Shown here: piece after piece, positions 25,027 through 35,762 of the stretch | Layout of the letters: each line of letters begins with the position of its first letter | Numbering within the stretch: the first letter of the stretch is position 1 | Origin: Ulota crispa | Lineage: Eukaryota; Streptophyta; Bryopsida; Orthotrichales; Orthotrichaceae | Direction of reading: 5' to 3' | Length of the DNA stretch: 64,000 nucleotides | Assembly: GCA_963920765.1 (NCBI GenBank) | Contig: OY987246.1 | Coordinates: 23,011,167-23,075,166, forward strand | Position numbers and translations under genes: made by a program | Notes under the pieces: generated by a model | Told to the model about the DNA's origin: nothing | Database searches by the model: none | What the model saw: only the letters and a program-made list of their open reading frames with translations

Positions 25027-27119
25027 ATGGTTTCTAACAAACTTGATAATTGTGGATGTTCTAAACCATGTCGAATACCACCTGCAAAAACTCACTCATC
25101 TAATACCAAGAATGTGTCATCTAAAGAAGAGCCTATAAGCCTTCATAATCTTCACAACTTTACTATTGCTCAACGCATTCCCAGTAAAAGAGAAAATTGT
25201 CAAGGTATTGGAAAAATACCTTCCCAAGATTGTAAGTGTGTTTGTAATTTTAGCTCAAATGCCAATGCTTCTAAACAAGATGAATCTTCTATAGAAATCA
25301 AAGATGAAGAAGAAGTAAACCAATATTTGAGCAAGTTAATGAGTACATCAAAAGAAAATTTTGAAATTCATAACAATGTTGATTTTCAAGCATTTGATTG
25401 TTGTAAAGAAGGTGGCCAAAAGACATGGCTAGAATATCCTCCACAAGAATATTCAGCTGCATCTGTGAAAAATATGAGCGAACAATTCATGAAAGCAGAA
25501 GGTAAAGATCCAAATTCATTCAACAACATCAAACCTGATCGATTAGTTGTTTTACCATGTAGAGATCCTAAAACAGTTGATGTTCATGGTCATGCAATAA
25601 ATTCAATAAAATCTAAAGATTTTGACACTCAAAAGCAATTTGAAAAAAGCATGAATCAAGATTCTAGTGAAAGATATAAATGCAATAATTCTCAAGAACA
25701 ATACCAACCATCACATAATACAATGAAATCTCTTCAACCAATCCCGCCAAAGGATACATCTCCCTCTAAACAATCACCATGTTTTGGATGTCCAACACAA
25801 TCTTTGATGTTTGGTAATAAGAATTGCCGATGGGGTGGTTGTCATGGACCAATGAAAACAAAATGTTTGGAAGATCCCAACAAGGGCCACATGTTTATGA
25901 ATGGATGTCAAGTGTGGCATTGTGGAGGATGTTGTAAGATGGAACGAGACCATGCTGCTTATGAATCTATGGCACTTTTAAAGCAATCCGATATGCATCT
26001 TGGAATAAATACACCAGAAGATGAAGGGCTACAACAACATTGCCAAGAACAACAAGGTGAAAGATATGTAATATTGGATATTTTTTACATTCATAGATCT
26101 TGAAAAATTCCACCAAAAATTTGTTAAAATCCATGCAAACAAAACCTTTAAATATTCAAATCAAACAAAAGTATTTCATCTAGAAATGTTTTTATAGACT
26201 GCATGAAGCCACTTGAAATGAAAGTACAAAATGATTGAATAATAAGTTTATTTTATTTTTTCAAATAAGATTTTGATCATCAAAATTGCCACATTAATTT
26301 GAATCTATAATATTCATGTAACTTTGGACTTTACGGATTTTTCTTTTAATTCTTGATTATGCAATAAAATTGGAAGATCTTCCAATGTTGTGTGTATATC
26401 GAGGTGTATATCTCCAAAATTCTTAGAATTAGGCTTCTATTTGTGAACTTTGAACATTTCAGATTTAGTCAAATATGGCATACAATGATTTCAGTCGTAA
26501 TGTTTAATTACAGTGATTATTACGATAATTCTGCTTTACACAATACCCTCAATAATACAAATTTACATTATATACAATTACTTATCTATGCTCTTAAAAT
26601 TTTATGATTATTGGTGAACAAATTATTTAAACATTAAACACAAAGAAATGAAATAAATTAACAAATAGAAAGAGTTCCCTTTCTCCAACTTTTAATTTGT
26701 TTTTTTAATTGAAAAATATATTTGAATTTTTTTTAGAAATTGAATATTTGATGAATGACCTTGGAGTTAATAGAAACGATTATCCATGTTACATGTTGTC
26801 TAAGGTGGATGTTAAAATGTTAACGCAGGTCAAGTTTGTGATTACATCACCAGGGAATTTGAAGCCTTCCCCAAGACCGTGCTCGCCTTTTGAAAGGGGA
26901 GACGAGCAAAAAGAAAATAATAGCTATCCTTATGCACAACCAACAAGATGTACAAAGAACTCTTCTTCAAATGGCCAACCTTCCTTTTCAAATGTAAGTA
27001 GCCCATTTCTTTTAACGCTAAACAATAAAAATAGGTAGTTATCAATAAAAGCTCAACTTTACACTATTTAGGAGCCCAAGAATATCCCAATTCTTGCCTC
27101 TTGTTGGATAGATTTCTAA
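25027..27119 (+). CDS. Cysteine-rich protein of unknown family
   Basis: The first exon, 25027-26056, begins with ATG and ends at a GT donor in phase 1. Exon 26737-26993 follows a pyrimidine-rich AG and restores the frame exactly. A short terminal exon 27072-27119 (EPKNIPILASCWIDF-stop) also fits and would give 444 residues. An alternative last exon is described at 28789-29127. The protein is hydrophilic, has no signal peptide or membrane segment, and is rich in Asn, Lys, Gln and Ser. Cysteines cluster: CGCSKPC near residue 8, CKCVC near 70, CFGCP near 255, NCRWGGCHGPMKTKC near 270 and GCQVWHCGGCCKM near 297. The last two could form a zinc-binding module, which is inference. I do not recognise the family. 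Confidence 0.6.
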
Positions 27120-27593
27120 AATAAACCCTAAGGCCTTTGTACTAGAAGTCAAAGATCAAAAGTTTGGAAAAACATTTCATGCTCAATCAAAAAGATCTAA
27201 CAGAATTCCGAATTCATTAGTTAGTTTTGCCAATAACGGGAAGGCCAATTTATTGCTTTGGACCATTATCAAACTTCATCAAAACGAAACTTATTAATCG
27301 ATTTTTTTGGGTGAAATGTCTATATTAACCAACACTGAAGTATGGATTAAAAATCTAAACGACTTTGCTCAGCCTCTTTTTTTTATTCACTGATTTTTTG
27401 AAACTTCAAAACCGCTAGTAGTAGCATCAAAATCTTGGCTTTAACTTAAGCCTATCAAACATGAAAGAAAATGTCCCCATTGTACTCGTAGTATAATGAG
27501 TGCTTGAGATTGTTTACGGGCCAGTTTCTTTGGTTTGAGCAACCTAATGGCTTTGACTTCTATTGCCACACAACATCATTGTAATAAAGTAAA

Positions 27594-27920
27594 GGGAAAA
27601 TTTCACGGATACCCCTTGAAATTTGCAATATTTGCATAGATACCCTTGCTGTTTCAAAAATTGCACAAATATTCTTGAACCATCATATATATTTAGGCAT
27701 TTATTTGTTGTGCTTGTACTTCCTTCATGATCAATGTTGAAGAAGGGAATGTAATGAAACAAAAAAGAAGTAATGTGCACACAAAGGAAGAAAGGAAGTG
27801 GCATGCACAACAAAACAAACACTTGGAAATTTTGGTCCAAGGGCATTTGTACAATTTTTGAAAAAGCATGGGTATATATGCAAATATTGCAAACTTGAAG
27901 GGTATCCATGAAATTTAGCC
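27594..27920. mobile_element. Mutator-like MITE with 9-bp target-site duplication
   Basis: This 327-bp element begins GGGAAAATTTCACGGATACC and ends GGGTATCCATGAAATTTAGCC. The arms pair for about 75 bp (for example TTTGCAATATTTGCATA against TATGCAAATATTGCAAA). The flanks are an exact 9-bp repeat, TAAAGTAAA, at 27585-27593 and 27921-27929. A 9-bp duplication with long terminal inverted repeats is the Mutator signature. Its GGGAAAAT terminus matches the larger element at 41625-44072. Confidence 0.9.
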
Positions 27921-28297
27921 TAAAGTAAAATAGAAACACAAGGTAATGCTATGTAGACGCGTGCATTTTGCTTTATTCTTTTATCCAAGAGAACTTTCTA
28001 GAAAATATTTAGCCATTGGCCTCATTTTCAAGCAATAGCAATCTTCTCAAACTTCTATCACATTCTCAAACTTCCTCATGTTCATTGTGTAGAGCATGTC
28101 ACTTATAACCAACAACTCCCAAATTTGAACAAGCAATCTATTGTTTTATTAAGAAAAGCTATCAATAATTCAAGATCACATGGATGAAGCCTAGGTTTTT
28201 TTTTTCTTGATGATGAAATTTCTTTAGAACTAATGAGTACATGTGTTATGCTTTATCATTTCTTATTGCAACAATGGGAGTGTCATGCACTATGTAG

Positions 28298-28703
28298 TAA
28301 GGTGGAAGCACCCATTGCCACCAATTCTCCACACCCAACCAGTAGGGTGTGCTATTTCCACCATGAGCAAGGATAGATGTTTTAGAATGCATTTTTATGT
28401 TCTTTTCAAGGTTGGGGACACTTAAATCATGCCACATTTCCCAAAATGAGGTAGGAAGTAATGAGCTAAAAGTAGTTTGGTTATTGATGGAAATGCATGC
28501 ATGTAGACATTGACAATGGGTTCAAAGCACTTTTTGACTCCCAAATTCACAGTAATTTCACTTTTGCAAATAAAATTATGAAGAATTTGCAATCCCAATA
28601 TTTCTTATCTTCTTACATGGAAAATTTATATTTTTCGCCTCAAACTCTTTTGTAGGTCGTTGCAAAATCTCTTAAGTTATCGGGTATGGGTGCTTCCACC
28701 TTA
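28298..28703. mobile_element. MITE with AAGGTGGAAGCACC termini
   Basis: The left end TAAGGTGGAAGCACCCAT and the right end ATGGGTGCTTCCACCTTA are a perfect 18-bp inverted repeat. The element is 406 bp, non-coding and flanked by TA. Its ends resemble those at 34779-35196 (AAGGTGGTAGCACC), so the two belong to one family. If the exon at 28789 belongs to the cysteine-rich gene, this MITE lies in that gene's last intron. Confidence 0.85.
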
Positions 28704-28788
28704 TAGTTATAATTTTTTTTTTAACACAAAGTTTCTCCCTTTCGGTCTAAAGTCAATAAATGATGTAAGCTTATGTGGCATTTGGCAG

Positions 28789-29127
28789 GACTGTTACATT
28801 TCAAAGTATGAAGGTTTAAAGACGTTTGCTTGCCAAACTGGACAAGTGGCGAGAGACACAAACACAATGGACTACACAAGGTCATCAAGAAACTTGTTTT
28901 GCTTGTCATTGGGTGGGACGTTGCAACAACAACGCCCATGCGTTTGTGAGAACCCAAAGCCTCGAAAGAAGCCAGGCATGTGTCTCATCACTACAAATTG
29001 CGAGAGAAAATCACCCTGCCACCTGGCAGATTACTTCCAAAAACTGCGGTGGGAAAAATTCAAGGAGAGGAATTTTCCCCTCAAGAGTCCCATAAAAACA
29101 TGTTACCTCAAATTACCAGCAGGATGA
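28789..29127 (+). CDS. Possible last exon of the cysteine-rich gene
   Basis: After an AG at 28787-28788 an open frame runs to TGA at 29125-29127. It reads DCYISKYEGLKTFACQTGQV, RPCVCENPKPRKKPGMCL and CERKSPCHLADYFQKLRW: cysteine-rich and basic, less AT-rich than its surroundings, and in phase 0. That is exactly the phase left by the exon ending at 26993, so it could extend the upstream protein to 541 residues in place of the short terminal exon at 27072. Two other frames are also open for about 60-90 codons, which weakens the case. Confidence 0.35.
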   Translation, partial: DCYISKYEGLKTFACQTGQVARDTNTMDYTRSSRNLFCLSLGGTLQQQRPCVCENPKPRKKPGMCLITTNCERKSPCHLADYFQKLRWEKFKERNFPLKSPIKTCYLKLPAG

Positions 29128-29756
29128 GCTGCTCCGGAGTTTCTAATATGCTCCGTGCTAACGACCCACTTTGACTACAGTAGTTAGCTCGGTAGTAACT
29201 TGTAGATAGAATTTCATAGAAATAGTGTAATACTGTTAATTAGAGTTTAGGTCAAGAGTTGAATGGTTAACCTAAACCTTGGTTTTAATTACAAAGAGGC
29301 CAACGCTTGAAAAGAAAGTTTTTTTTGCTTCTTTCTTTTCAATTTTTACATTTTTGTATTATTTGATGAGGTCTTATGTTTTGAAGAAAATCTATTTGTC
29401 TGTGGATACTGGAAACTGATTATCACATAGTTAACCTATATGAGTGCTAGCGTCTAGAATGTGAACAGTGAATAACTTCAAATTTTTATTGTAGGAGCTG
29501 CTTGAAATGAGTGAAGTGAGGCTAAGTACGTTTAGACATTGGATTTTGTCTATTTTTCAACTGTGTGACTAATTTTAATGGCTGGATGCATGTTCATGGT
29601 TTTTGTGCAATGCTTAGAATGTAGTTCATATAAAGACGGTAAAAGAAGAAAAAAAACTTGTGAACATGAAAATCTTGTTTATGGAAATTGTTTAAACCAC
29701 AATTTATTTTGCAACAAAAGCTTTGGATCTTCATGCTACCCACGCTTGCACTCTTA
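29128..29756. other. Intergenic DNA
   Basis: No gene or repeat is recognised. It probably includes the 3' flank of the plus-strand gene to the left. Confidence 0.4.
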
Positions 29757-30187
29757 GGGTACATATTCACACCAAGGGTAAACAAAAACTTGAGGCATAA
29801 AACATAACTTTGATGGTTTAGGAGGGTTTAAAATATAATTCAAGTGACAATAAAATATAATTTCCACGTATAAGTGTGCATTTACACAAAAGATGAAAGT
29901 AATATTGTACCCTCAAGGGGTGAGCACGGAACAACAAGATCCCACCGTCTTGACAGGGTTTGAATGCCTTCACTATTTCCTTCCAGCATCTAAATATTTT
30001 GAAGGATTATAATCCTATGAGAGCAATTTATAACCCTCACAAGGTTGAGATACAATCCATCCACTATGTCATATGTCACATTGAATTAGGGTTAAAATTA
30101 GACCGGGCTTTGATATGAACAGTCAATAAGAGTTTGAAATTTTAACCTAATGAGTTTCATATTTCTTCTTGCGGTGTGAATGCACCC
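29757..30187. mobile_element. Repeat element with GGGT-TTCACACC ends
   Basis: The left end GGGTACATATTCACACCAAG and the right end (reverse complement of GGGTGCATTCACACCGC) form imperfect terminal repeats of about 17 bp on a 431-bp element. The interior is similar along its length to 48699-49105 (shared GAGGYACATAAAAC-like, AAGGGGTGAGCACGGAAC-like and CACTATGTCATATG blocks), so this is a dispersed family. Confidence 0.7.
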
Positions 30188-30827
30188 TTTACTACGGGTT
30201 CAAATAGGCAGAACATCTGGAAATTTTTAAAACCGTTCAGTCCTGTCTTGAATGTCTGAAACTACACCGCTAATTTCTTATTTTATTGTAGTGATATTTG
30301 ATGAAACTCCTTTAACGCATGTCAAGGGAGAAGCAGGCCTGTCTGAGGGATATCTTGAGAATTGAACACTCACGCTAAGCTTAGTGTCACAAGGCATTAA
30401 TACCTTCCATCAACCTCCTTTCAGATAAAAATCATGCCTTCTACCTTACAGTCTCTTTGCGTTGAGTTTGAATTGTGTGAAATTGCTATATTTAGGGCAT
30501 GTAACGGGATCATCCATTGATTTTTTTTCGGTTGAATCCTAGTTTACAATATCTGCATTCATGAAAGTAGCATTTACTACTGTGCTAACTAAAGGCTTCA
30601 ATCACCATCCACTGTTTATTATAGTGATTAAAATTCTTAGTTGGTTGGACTAAACTTACATGTTAGTATCTTCCTCCGAGCGGGCACAGACCAAAGAATC
30701 AATGAGAGAGAGGATCGCTAATCACTGGATTGGATCTTATCTTCTTGCATTTCTAAGATTACTAGTCTCTTGACCTAATTAAACAGCAAAGCAATTTTGA
30801 CGGCATTATTATTTCAAGGTGTCAAGG
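30188..30827. other. Intergenic DNA 3' of the ABCG gene
   Basis: No coding or clear repeat structure is seen. The part nearest 30.98 kb may hold the ABCG polyadenylation region (minus strand). Confidence 0.4.
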
Positions 30828-30831
30828 TTAA

Positions 30832-30956
30832 AAAGGGTATGTTCACACTTGGTGTTAGGAGGGAATTCGCTATACGAATGCAGTCTAAAAGTGTGTCCAA
30901 ATACATCTAATTTTCCTTTGCTAATACCCCTCTTAACACCAAGTGTGAACATACCT
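30832..30956. mobile_element. Short MITE in the ABCG 3' flank
   Basis: The terminal inverted repeats are nearly perfect for more than 20 bp (GGTATGTTCACACTTGGTG against CACCAAGTGTGAACATACC). The element is about 125 bp and is bounded by TTAA on each side (30828-30831 and 30957-30960). It lies within 30 bp of the ABCG stop codon, so it is probably transcribed in the 3' UTR. Confidence 0.75.
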
Positions 30957-30983
30957 TTAAGCAGTCTGAGCATGATTTCTCAG

Positions 30984-33678
30984 TCAGTGCCTCTGGTTCT
31001 GAGCTTTGCCAAGCACAAAATAGAACAGCACTCGGTATACTACTCCAAACATTATAGTGATGGCCAGATTGGTCCACTTGCCTAACTGCGTGATATCTTG
31101 GTTTTTGAGGACGGCCATGCCATCTGTGATACAGGTCGAGCCATCCAACGTCGAGAAGGGCGTACTGGACAGTGCTGCATCAGCCTTCAGAGTGTCAAGC
31201 ACTTCAGCCACAAGCGCCTCCGAAATGTATGGTGCAAGAGGAGTGTTTGTGAATATTTGACCTGCACTAATAAGGCAGAGCAACCATTAGTTAGTATATT
31301 ATTAACCCCTAAAGGATGTTGATGTATTGTATATGCTCTTTTGTGTTGTAGATGGATGTGGTATTTGAGTAGCACATGAATTTCATTGGAGCTATAAATT
31401 TTAAGCCAAGTCACATACATATTATCGGCTAATCAGGATTGTTTAGATTTTTTTGGACATTTGTCATAAATCCATTTCTTCAAGTACTAAATGGTCCTTG
31501 TATGAATACAACCAACACTTTTGGTAGGCAACATCCATTAGGGGTTAAAGCACATTAACATCATCAAAGCAAAGCAAATTAATATCACATTGTATCCATG
31601 ATCTTCTGGGAGCTGCATATATGCATCTGAATTAACTTACCTGCGGTTTCGTAGCACGCGGTTGCACTTGACCTCATGAGCTCGTTGCGAACGACAGCTT
31701 CGTACGGATACTTGATTAATGACAAGTAGTGAAACCATATCCAGTAATTCGGAATTCTGTCTCTGGTTCTGAAGAAGCCGCTCAAAAGAAGAAAGTACGC
31801 TAGGACAGCAACGACAATGGTGTAACCCAAGATGACGTTCGGAATGATGGCTGACAGGAATGTAGCAAATGAGTTCCCAGCCCAAAAAGAGGCCCAGATA
31901 ATGAGAAAAAAGAAGCAGAACCCACTGAATCCGCCAGCGAGACCAACGGCCCAGAAAGTGGTCACTGCAAATGCCAAGGACAACAATCCCAGAAAAGGAA
32001 TGTAGATCAAAGAATTGGCAAGCACGTACGACGATTTGCGGTATGCGTTGTGAGCCGTCTCTCGGATGAAGATGTAGCGCTCCTGAAGGAAGATGGGCAG
32101 AGTGTCGACGCAGGAGTAATAGCAGAACGTCATGGCGAAAGTGAAGAATCCGAGTCGCTCCTGGAGTCCCTTCGGGGTATGATCCAGCTGCCAGAAAATG
32201 GTTGCCAAGAGGATCCCTGAGATGGTGACGGTGCCCAACCTTGTGTAGAAAAGCTCCGGAGTTCTGCGGATGTTCGTGACACATCTCCATGTGAGGCAGT
32301 TGATCTCTTCCCTTCGAGTGTTGGCAAATTTGAGCACCAGCGTGGTGCTGTCATTGCAATGGTCGACATAGCCAGATGTTGCCATCATCGATCTTCCCTT
32401 CATAGCAATGCTGGCTGCTATTGCACCCGCCACTCCCGTGGGTGTGGCAGGATCATGACGACGCTTGATCACTTGCACAGCTGCACTCGACGTCACCTTG
32501 TACCAACTCACAAGTGGCCGAATGCCATCCGGCATGGAGTTGAGAATCTGAATTAGGTCAATGGCGAACTCGGCCGCGTTCCCATATGAGGAGGGAATGG
32601 AGTACCCATGGTTGAATGCGGTGAAATACGATGTGAGATCCCTGGGGTGACCCATGTAGATCATCTGGCCGTTTGCGAGAATGAGCAAATTATCTATAAG
32701 ACCCAAGATTCGGTCGCTAGGCTGATGCACAGAAAAGATCACAATACTGCCCATCTCTGCTGCGATGCTTTTGAGCGTGTCGACGACCATGAAGGCGCTG
32801 GAAGAGTCCAGACCTGATGTGGGTTCGTCCAGAAACAAAAGCAAAGGACCGTGGACTATGTCAATTCCGATCGACACTCGGCGTCTCTCACCTCCTGAGA
32901 CTCCGCGGTGTGACTCATCTCCGATGATGGTGTTTGCAACTTTGCTTAATCCCAGCTGCCGAATCATGTTGTTGACCCTCTCCACCTTGGCTTCCTTCCC
33001 ATGACTGCTTGCCGGGAGCCGCACGCTGGCTGCAAACATTAGGGTTTCCCGCACTGTCAGCATGGGAAACAGCAGATCGTCTTGCATAACATACGCTGAT
33101 ATGTTTCGGAGTAACGCCGGATCCACTTCTTGCCCATTCAATGTGATGCTTCCCTTTATACTCTTTCTGTCAATTCTTTGAGCTAATGCGTCTATCAACG
33201 TCGACTTCCCTGACCCGCTGGGCCCCATCACGGCCAGAATCTCCCCATCCTTGGCCTTGCCAGAAATGTCCTTCAACAAATTGTTCGTCACTACAGATCC
33301 TCTAGCAATCTCTTCATCGCCATTATTCCCACATACCCATTTCAAAAAAAACCCACCCCATTCGAATTTCGTCTTACTGATGACGGTATACGTCAAGTCA
33401 CGAAACTCAAGCCAGATGTCCAGGTCAATAACCTCAGATGTCGTGGTCGATTCTTGGGTACTGGTGACCTCTTTAATTAGGGTTGGAACAATCTTAACAC
33501 TAGTACTATTATCATTACTACCGTTCTGCCCAGGCTTGACGACTCTGACGTTCCGTGCAACAGGCTCCTTGGGCAGCTTGTTGCAACGAAAACTGCTAGT
33601 TATTATCTCTTCTTCTTGAGTCTTATGCAGAGGCAATGCGAGATCGCCATGATGTCTTCCTGCAGACAAACTCGTCAT
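30984..33678 (-). CDS. ABCG half-size transporter (WBC type, 771 aa)
   Basis: There are two coding exons, 33678-31641 and 31261-30984, joined in phase. The start is the ATG at 33678-33676; the frame is open a little further upstream but without another ATG. The order is ATPase first, then membrane domain, as in ABCG proteins. Landmarks are Walker A GPSGSGKST (152-160), Q-loop VMQDDLLFPMLTVRETLMFA, signature VSGGERRRVSIGIDIVHGP (about 260), Walker B LLLFLDEPTSGLD (about 280) and the H-loop FSVHQPS. Hydrophobic helices follow (YIPFLGLLSLAFAVTTFWAV, VILGYTIVVAVLAYFLLLSG), then YWIWFHYLSLIKYPYEAV. The last helix is in exon 2. The sequence groups with Arabidopsis ABCG1/2/6/16/20, which export lipid or suberin/pollen-wall precursors. 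The substrate here is inferred only. Half-transporters work as dimers at the plasma membrane. Confidence 0.93.
31307..31544. mobile_element. TTAA-flanked MITE in the ABCG intron
   Basis: This 238-bp element has left end CCCCTAAAGGATGTTGATG, right end CAACATCCATTAGGGG and exact TTAA flanks at 31303-31306 and 31545-31548. It is the shortest clear member of the CCCCTAAAGG family in the window. It makes up most of the 379-bp intron between the two ABCG coding exons. Confidence 0.85.
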
Positions 33679-34194
33679 AATAATATCATTATGCAAGAAT
33701 TCATAGTGGCCAATGCCTGCACTTAGCTCACGAATGGTACCCAGGTGAGTGGAAGGATCGGAAACAATGAATTGCTGGTATGATCACAGATTTGAATCAG
33801 GTGAATTGTAAGTCCTTTCTGAAAGTATACTTGAATACTAATAGCACGACGTCGGAGAGACAATTAACTACGTAATCAGCTCTTGCTCTGTTCGGTATTA
33901 TGAGGTGTTTAGAGAGCCTTTTCACAGTCCAGATTCCAGAATAATCCTCCCAATTTTGCCCTAATCGCCGAGATAGCGATCGGAGAGAGAGAGCAGAAAG
34001 CACCGGTGCGAGGGAGCGAGGGTGCGAGACCAGAACGAGAAGAGCAACATGCATGCAGAAGCGGAGCAAGCGTGGACGACGACGAGGGAGAAACAAAATG
34101 CCAAAACCCTAAATGGGGCTACGACCACTGGTCGTAGGAAGAATACCTGGCACAACGTAATCAGTCCGTTGGGAGGAGCGTTGGTTGCTAGATA
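33679..34194 (-). promoter_or_regulatory. 5' UTR and promoter region of ABCG
   Basis: Near 33.95-34.1 kb the sequence is less AT-rich and includes a GAGAGAGAG tract (CTCTCTC on the coding strand), common in plant 5' leaders. An AG at about 33717 could end a leader intron. No protein in this stretch is convincing. Confidence 0.4.
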
Positions 34195-34776
34195 CTCCCT
34201 CTGTCCCATTATAAAGCTCCAAAAAACTTCTCCCCGAGGGATTAATTGTATTTTTAGTCATTGTGCTAGTGACAAATGTATTCTAGATTCAATATACCAC
34301 GTACCAAATATATGCGAAATCTCAAGTTTTTATGTTGTTGTTTAGACACCCAAATTCCATGTAAAAAGTATCATATTTGTGCATAGTTTGTGAAGGCTAC
34401 CGGCTCCTCATCATTTTAGTCTTTGTACTAATGACACATGCATTCTAGAATCAATATACCATCTACCGAATGTGTGCAAAATTTTCAACTTTCATGTTGC
34501 CGTTTGGGCACCCAAATTCCATGCAGAAAGTACCAAATTTGTACATGTTGCTAGCTCCTCAATATTGATGATCTAAAGATTAGTAGCAACAAAGGTACCT
34601 CATATGGGCAAGGCCAAGCTTGTTAGGAGAGGAATGCTCTTTAATTGCTTAACTTGCCCCCATGAGATCATTGGACATGACAAATGCTTTCTCAACAATT
34701 GAAATTAGCAAAAGAGAGCTTTTTAGTGGGACAAGAACTATGCCCAATTTGGAGCTTTATATTGGGACAAAGGGAG
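34195..34776. mobile_element. Stowaway-type MITE upstream of ABCG
   Basis: The left end CTCCCTCTGTCCCATTATAA and the right end (reverse complement CTCCCTTTGTCCCAATATAA) match the plant Stowaway (Tc1/mariner) terminus. The target site is TA at 34193-34194 and 34777-34778. At 582 bp it is longer than most Stowaways, because a unit of about 145 bp is present twice inside (about 34243-34387 and 34411-34549, roughly three-quarters identical by eye; each contains TCAATATACCA and CACCCAAATTCCATG). It begins about 0.5 kb upstream of the ABCG start codon. Confidence 0.9.
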
Positions 34777-34778
34777 TA

Positions 34779-35196
34779 TAAGGTGGTAGCACCAAAATGC
34801 AACACTTACCTTAGATGTGGTAATGGGAGGGTCTTCTGAGAATCTAATGGCATGGGCTTGTTAGAAAATGGGTACAGATGCAAGGAAAATTGTTTTTGGA
34901 AATTTTTGAGATCATATGAATAAATAATGAATTGTTGAAGGTAACTCCCTAGATTGACCTATTGTGGACACTAGACCCCTAAAAAAGTGACAACAAAAAG
35001 ACCGTGTCTTGACAACAAAAAGATCATGTCACACCCAATCACAAACTGCCACCTACATGTTTTTTGTTCTCTTATGTTAACTTGAGTGTCTGGTTTGGGT
35101 GCATGTGTGTCTTGTTTGGGTGCAGGAGTGTCTACTTTAGGTTTAATTTTAGATGTCGCTAAATAGCTAGTGTTGCATTAGGGTGCTCCTACCTTA
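34779..35196. mobile_element. MITE with AAGGTGGTAGCACC termini
   Basis: The left end TAAGGTGGTAGCACC, then AATGCAACACT, pairs with the right end AGTGTTGCATTAGGGTGCTC, then CTACCTTA. It abuts the Stowaway element directly, so one probably inserted beside the other at a TATA. It shares its terminal motif with 28298-28703. Confidence 0.8.
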
Positions 35197-35431
35197 ATCT
35201 ACCGTTCCCTACTCGCGGCTCCCGCTGCTCGCTAGGGATTGGCATATTAGATCTAGCAACGTTCCTCCCAACGTCCATTCCATAGTACAAAATGGGCACC
35301 CAAGGTGACACCAAGCCGCCATAAGCTCAATGTAATGTAATGTATTGTACAGAGTGCTGCAATGTCTTGGACAAGGATGGAAGGCTTGCGATTGAAGGAA
35401 AAATTTGAGATGAATGGCGAGGAAAGGTAAT
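35197..35431. other. Short spacer between MITEs
   Basis: A slightly GC-richer spacer that contains a run of TGTAATGTAATG. No gene is seen. Confidence 0.4.
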
Positions 35432-35762
35432 TAAGGTAGGAGGCTCATAAATAGAGCATCTAAAGGCTGAAACTGAATTTTGGGTAGGTGAATCTCCTTA
35501 AAAGTATTTTTAGTAAAGTTTCCTTGAAAGACAAGAAGTATCGGCATCTAACCCAAGTTATTTCATATTTTTTGAAACTTTGTGGAATTAGTTATGAATA
35601 TTTGAAATGGAAAGGACATAGGGCTCTATAATGGAGCACCTCCTCAAATGTACATGAGCTGTACATTGTTGAAGGGCTATGAAAAACAAGATGTACAAGA
35701 CGAGTACATTTGAGGAGGTGCTCCAAATTTGAGCCTGCTCCGAATTTGAGCCTCCTACCTTA
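35432..35762. mobile_element. MITE with AAGGTAGGAGGCTC termini and inner hairpin
   Basis: The terminal repeats TAAGGTAGGAGGCTCA and TGAGCCTCCTACCTTA are a perfect 16-bp pair. Inside, 35633-35724 is a second inverted repeat (GGAGCACCTCCTCAAATGTA and its complement). The family is shared with 2310-2457. The nested palindromes suggest either one copy inserted into another or rearrangement of the termini. Confidence 0.8.

Noticed and set aside
31637-32290. 217-codon minus-strand frame
   Set aside because: Out-of-frame shadow of the ABCG membrane domain.
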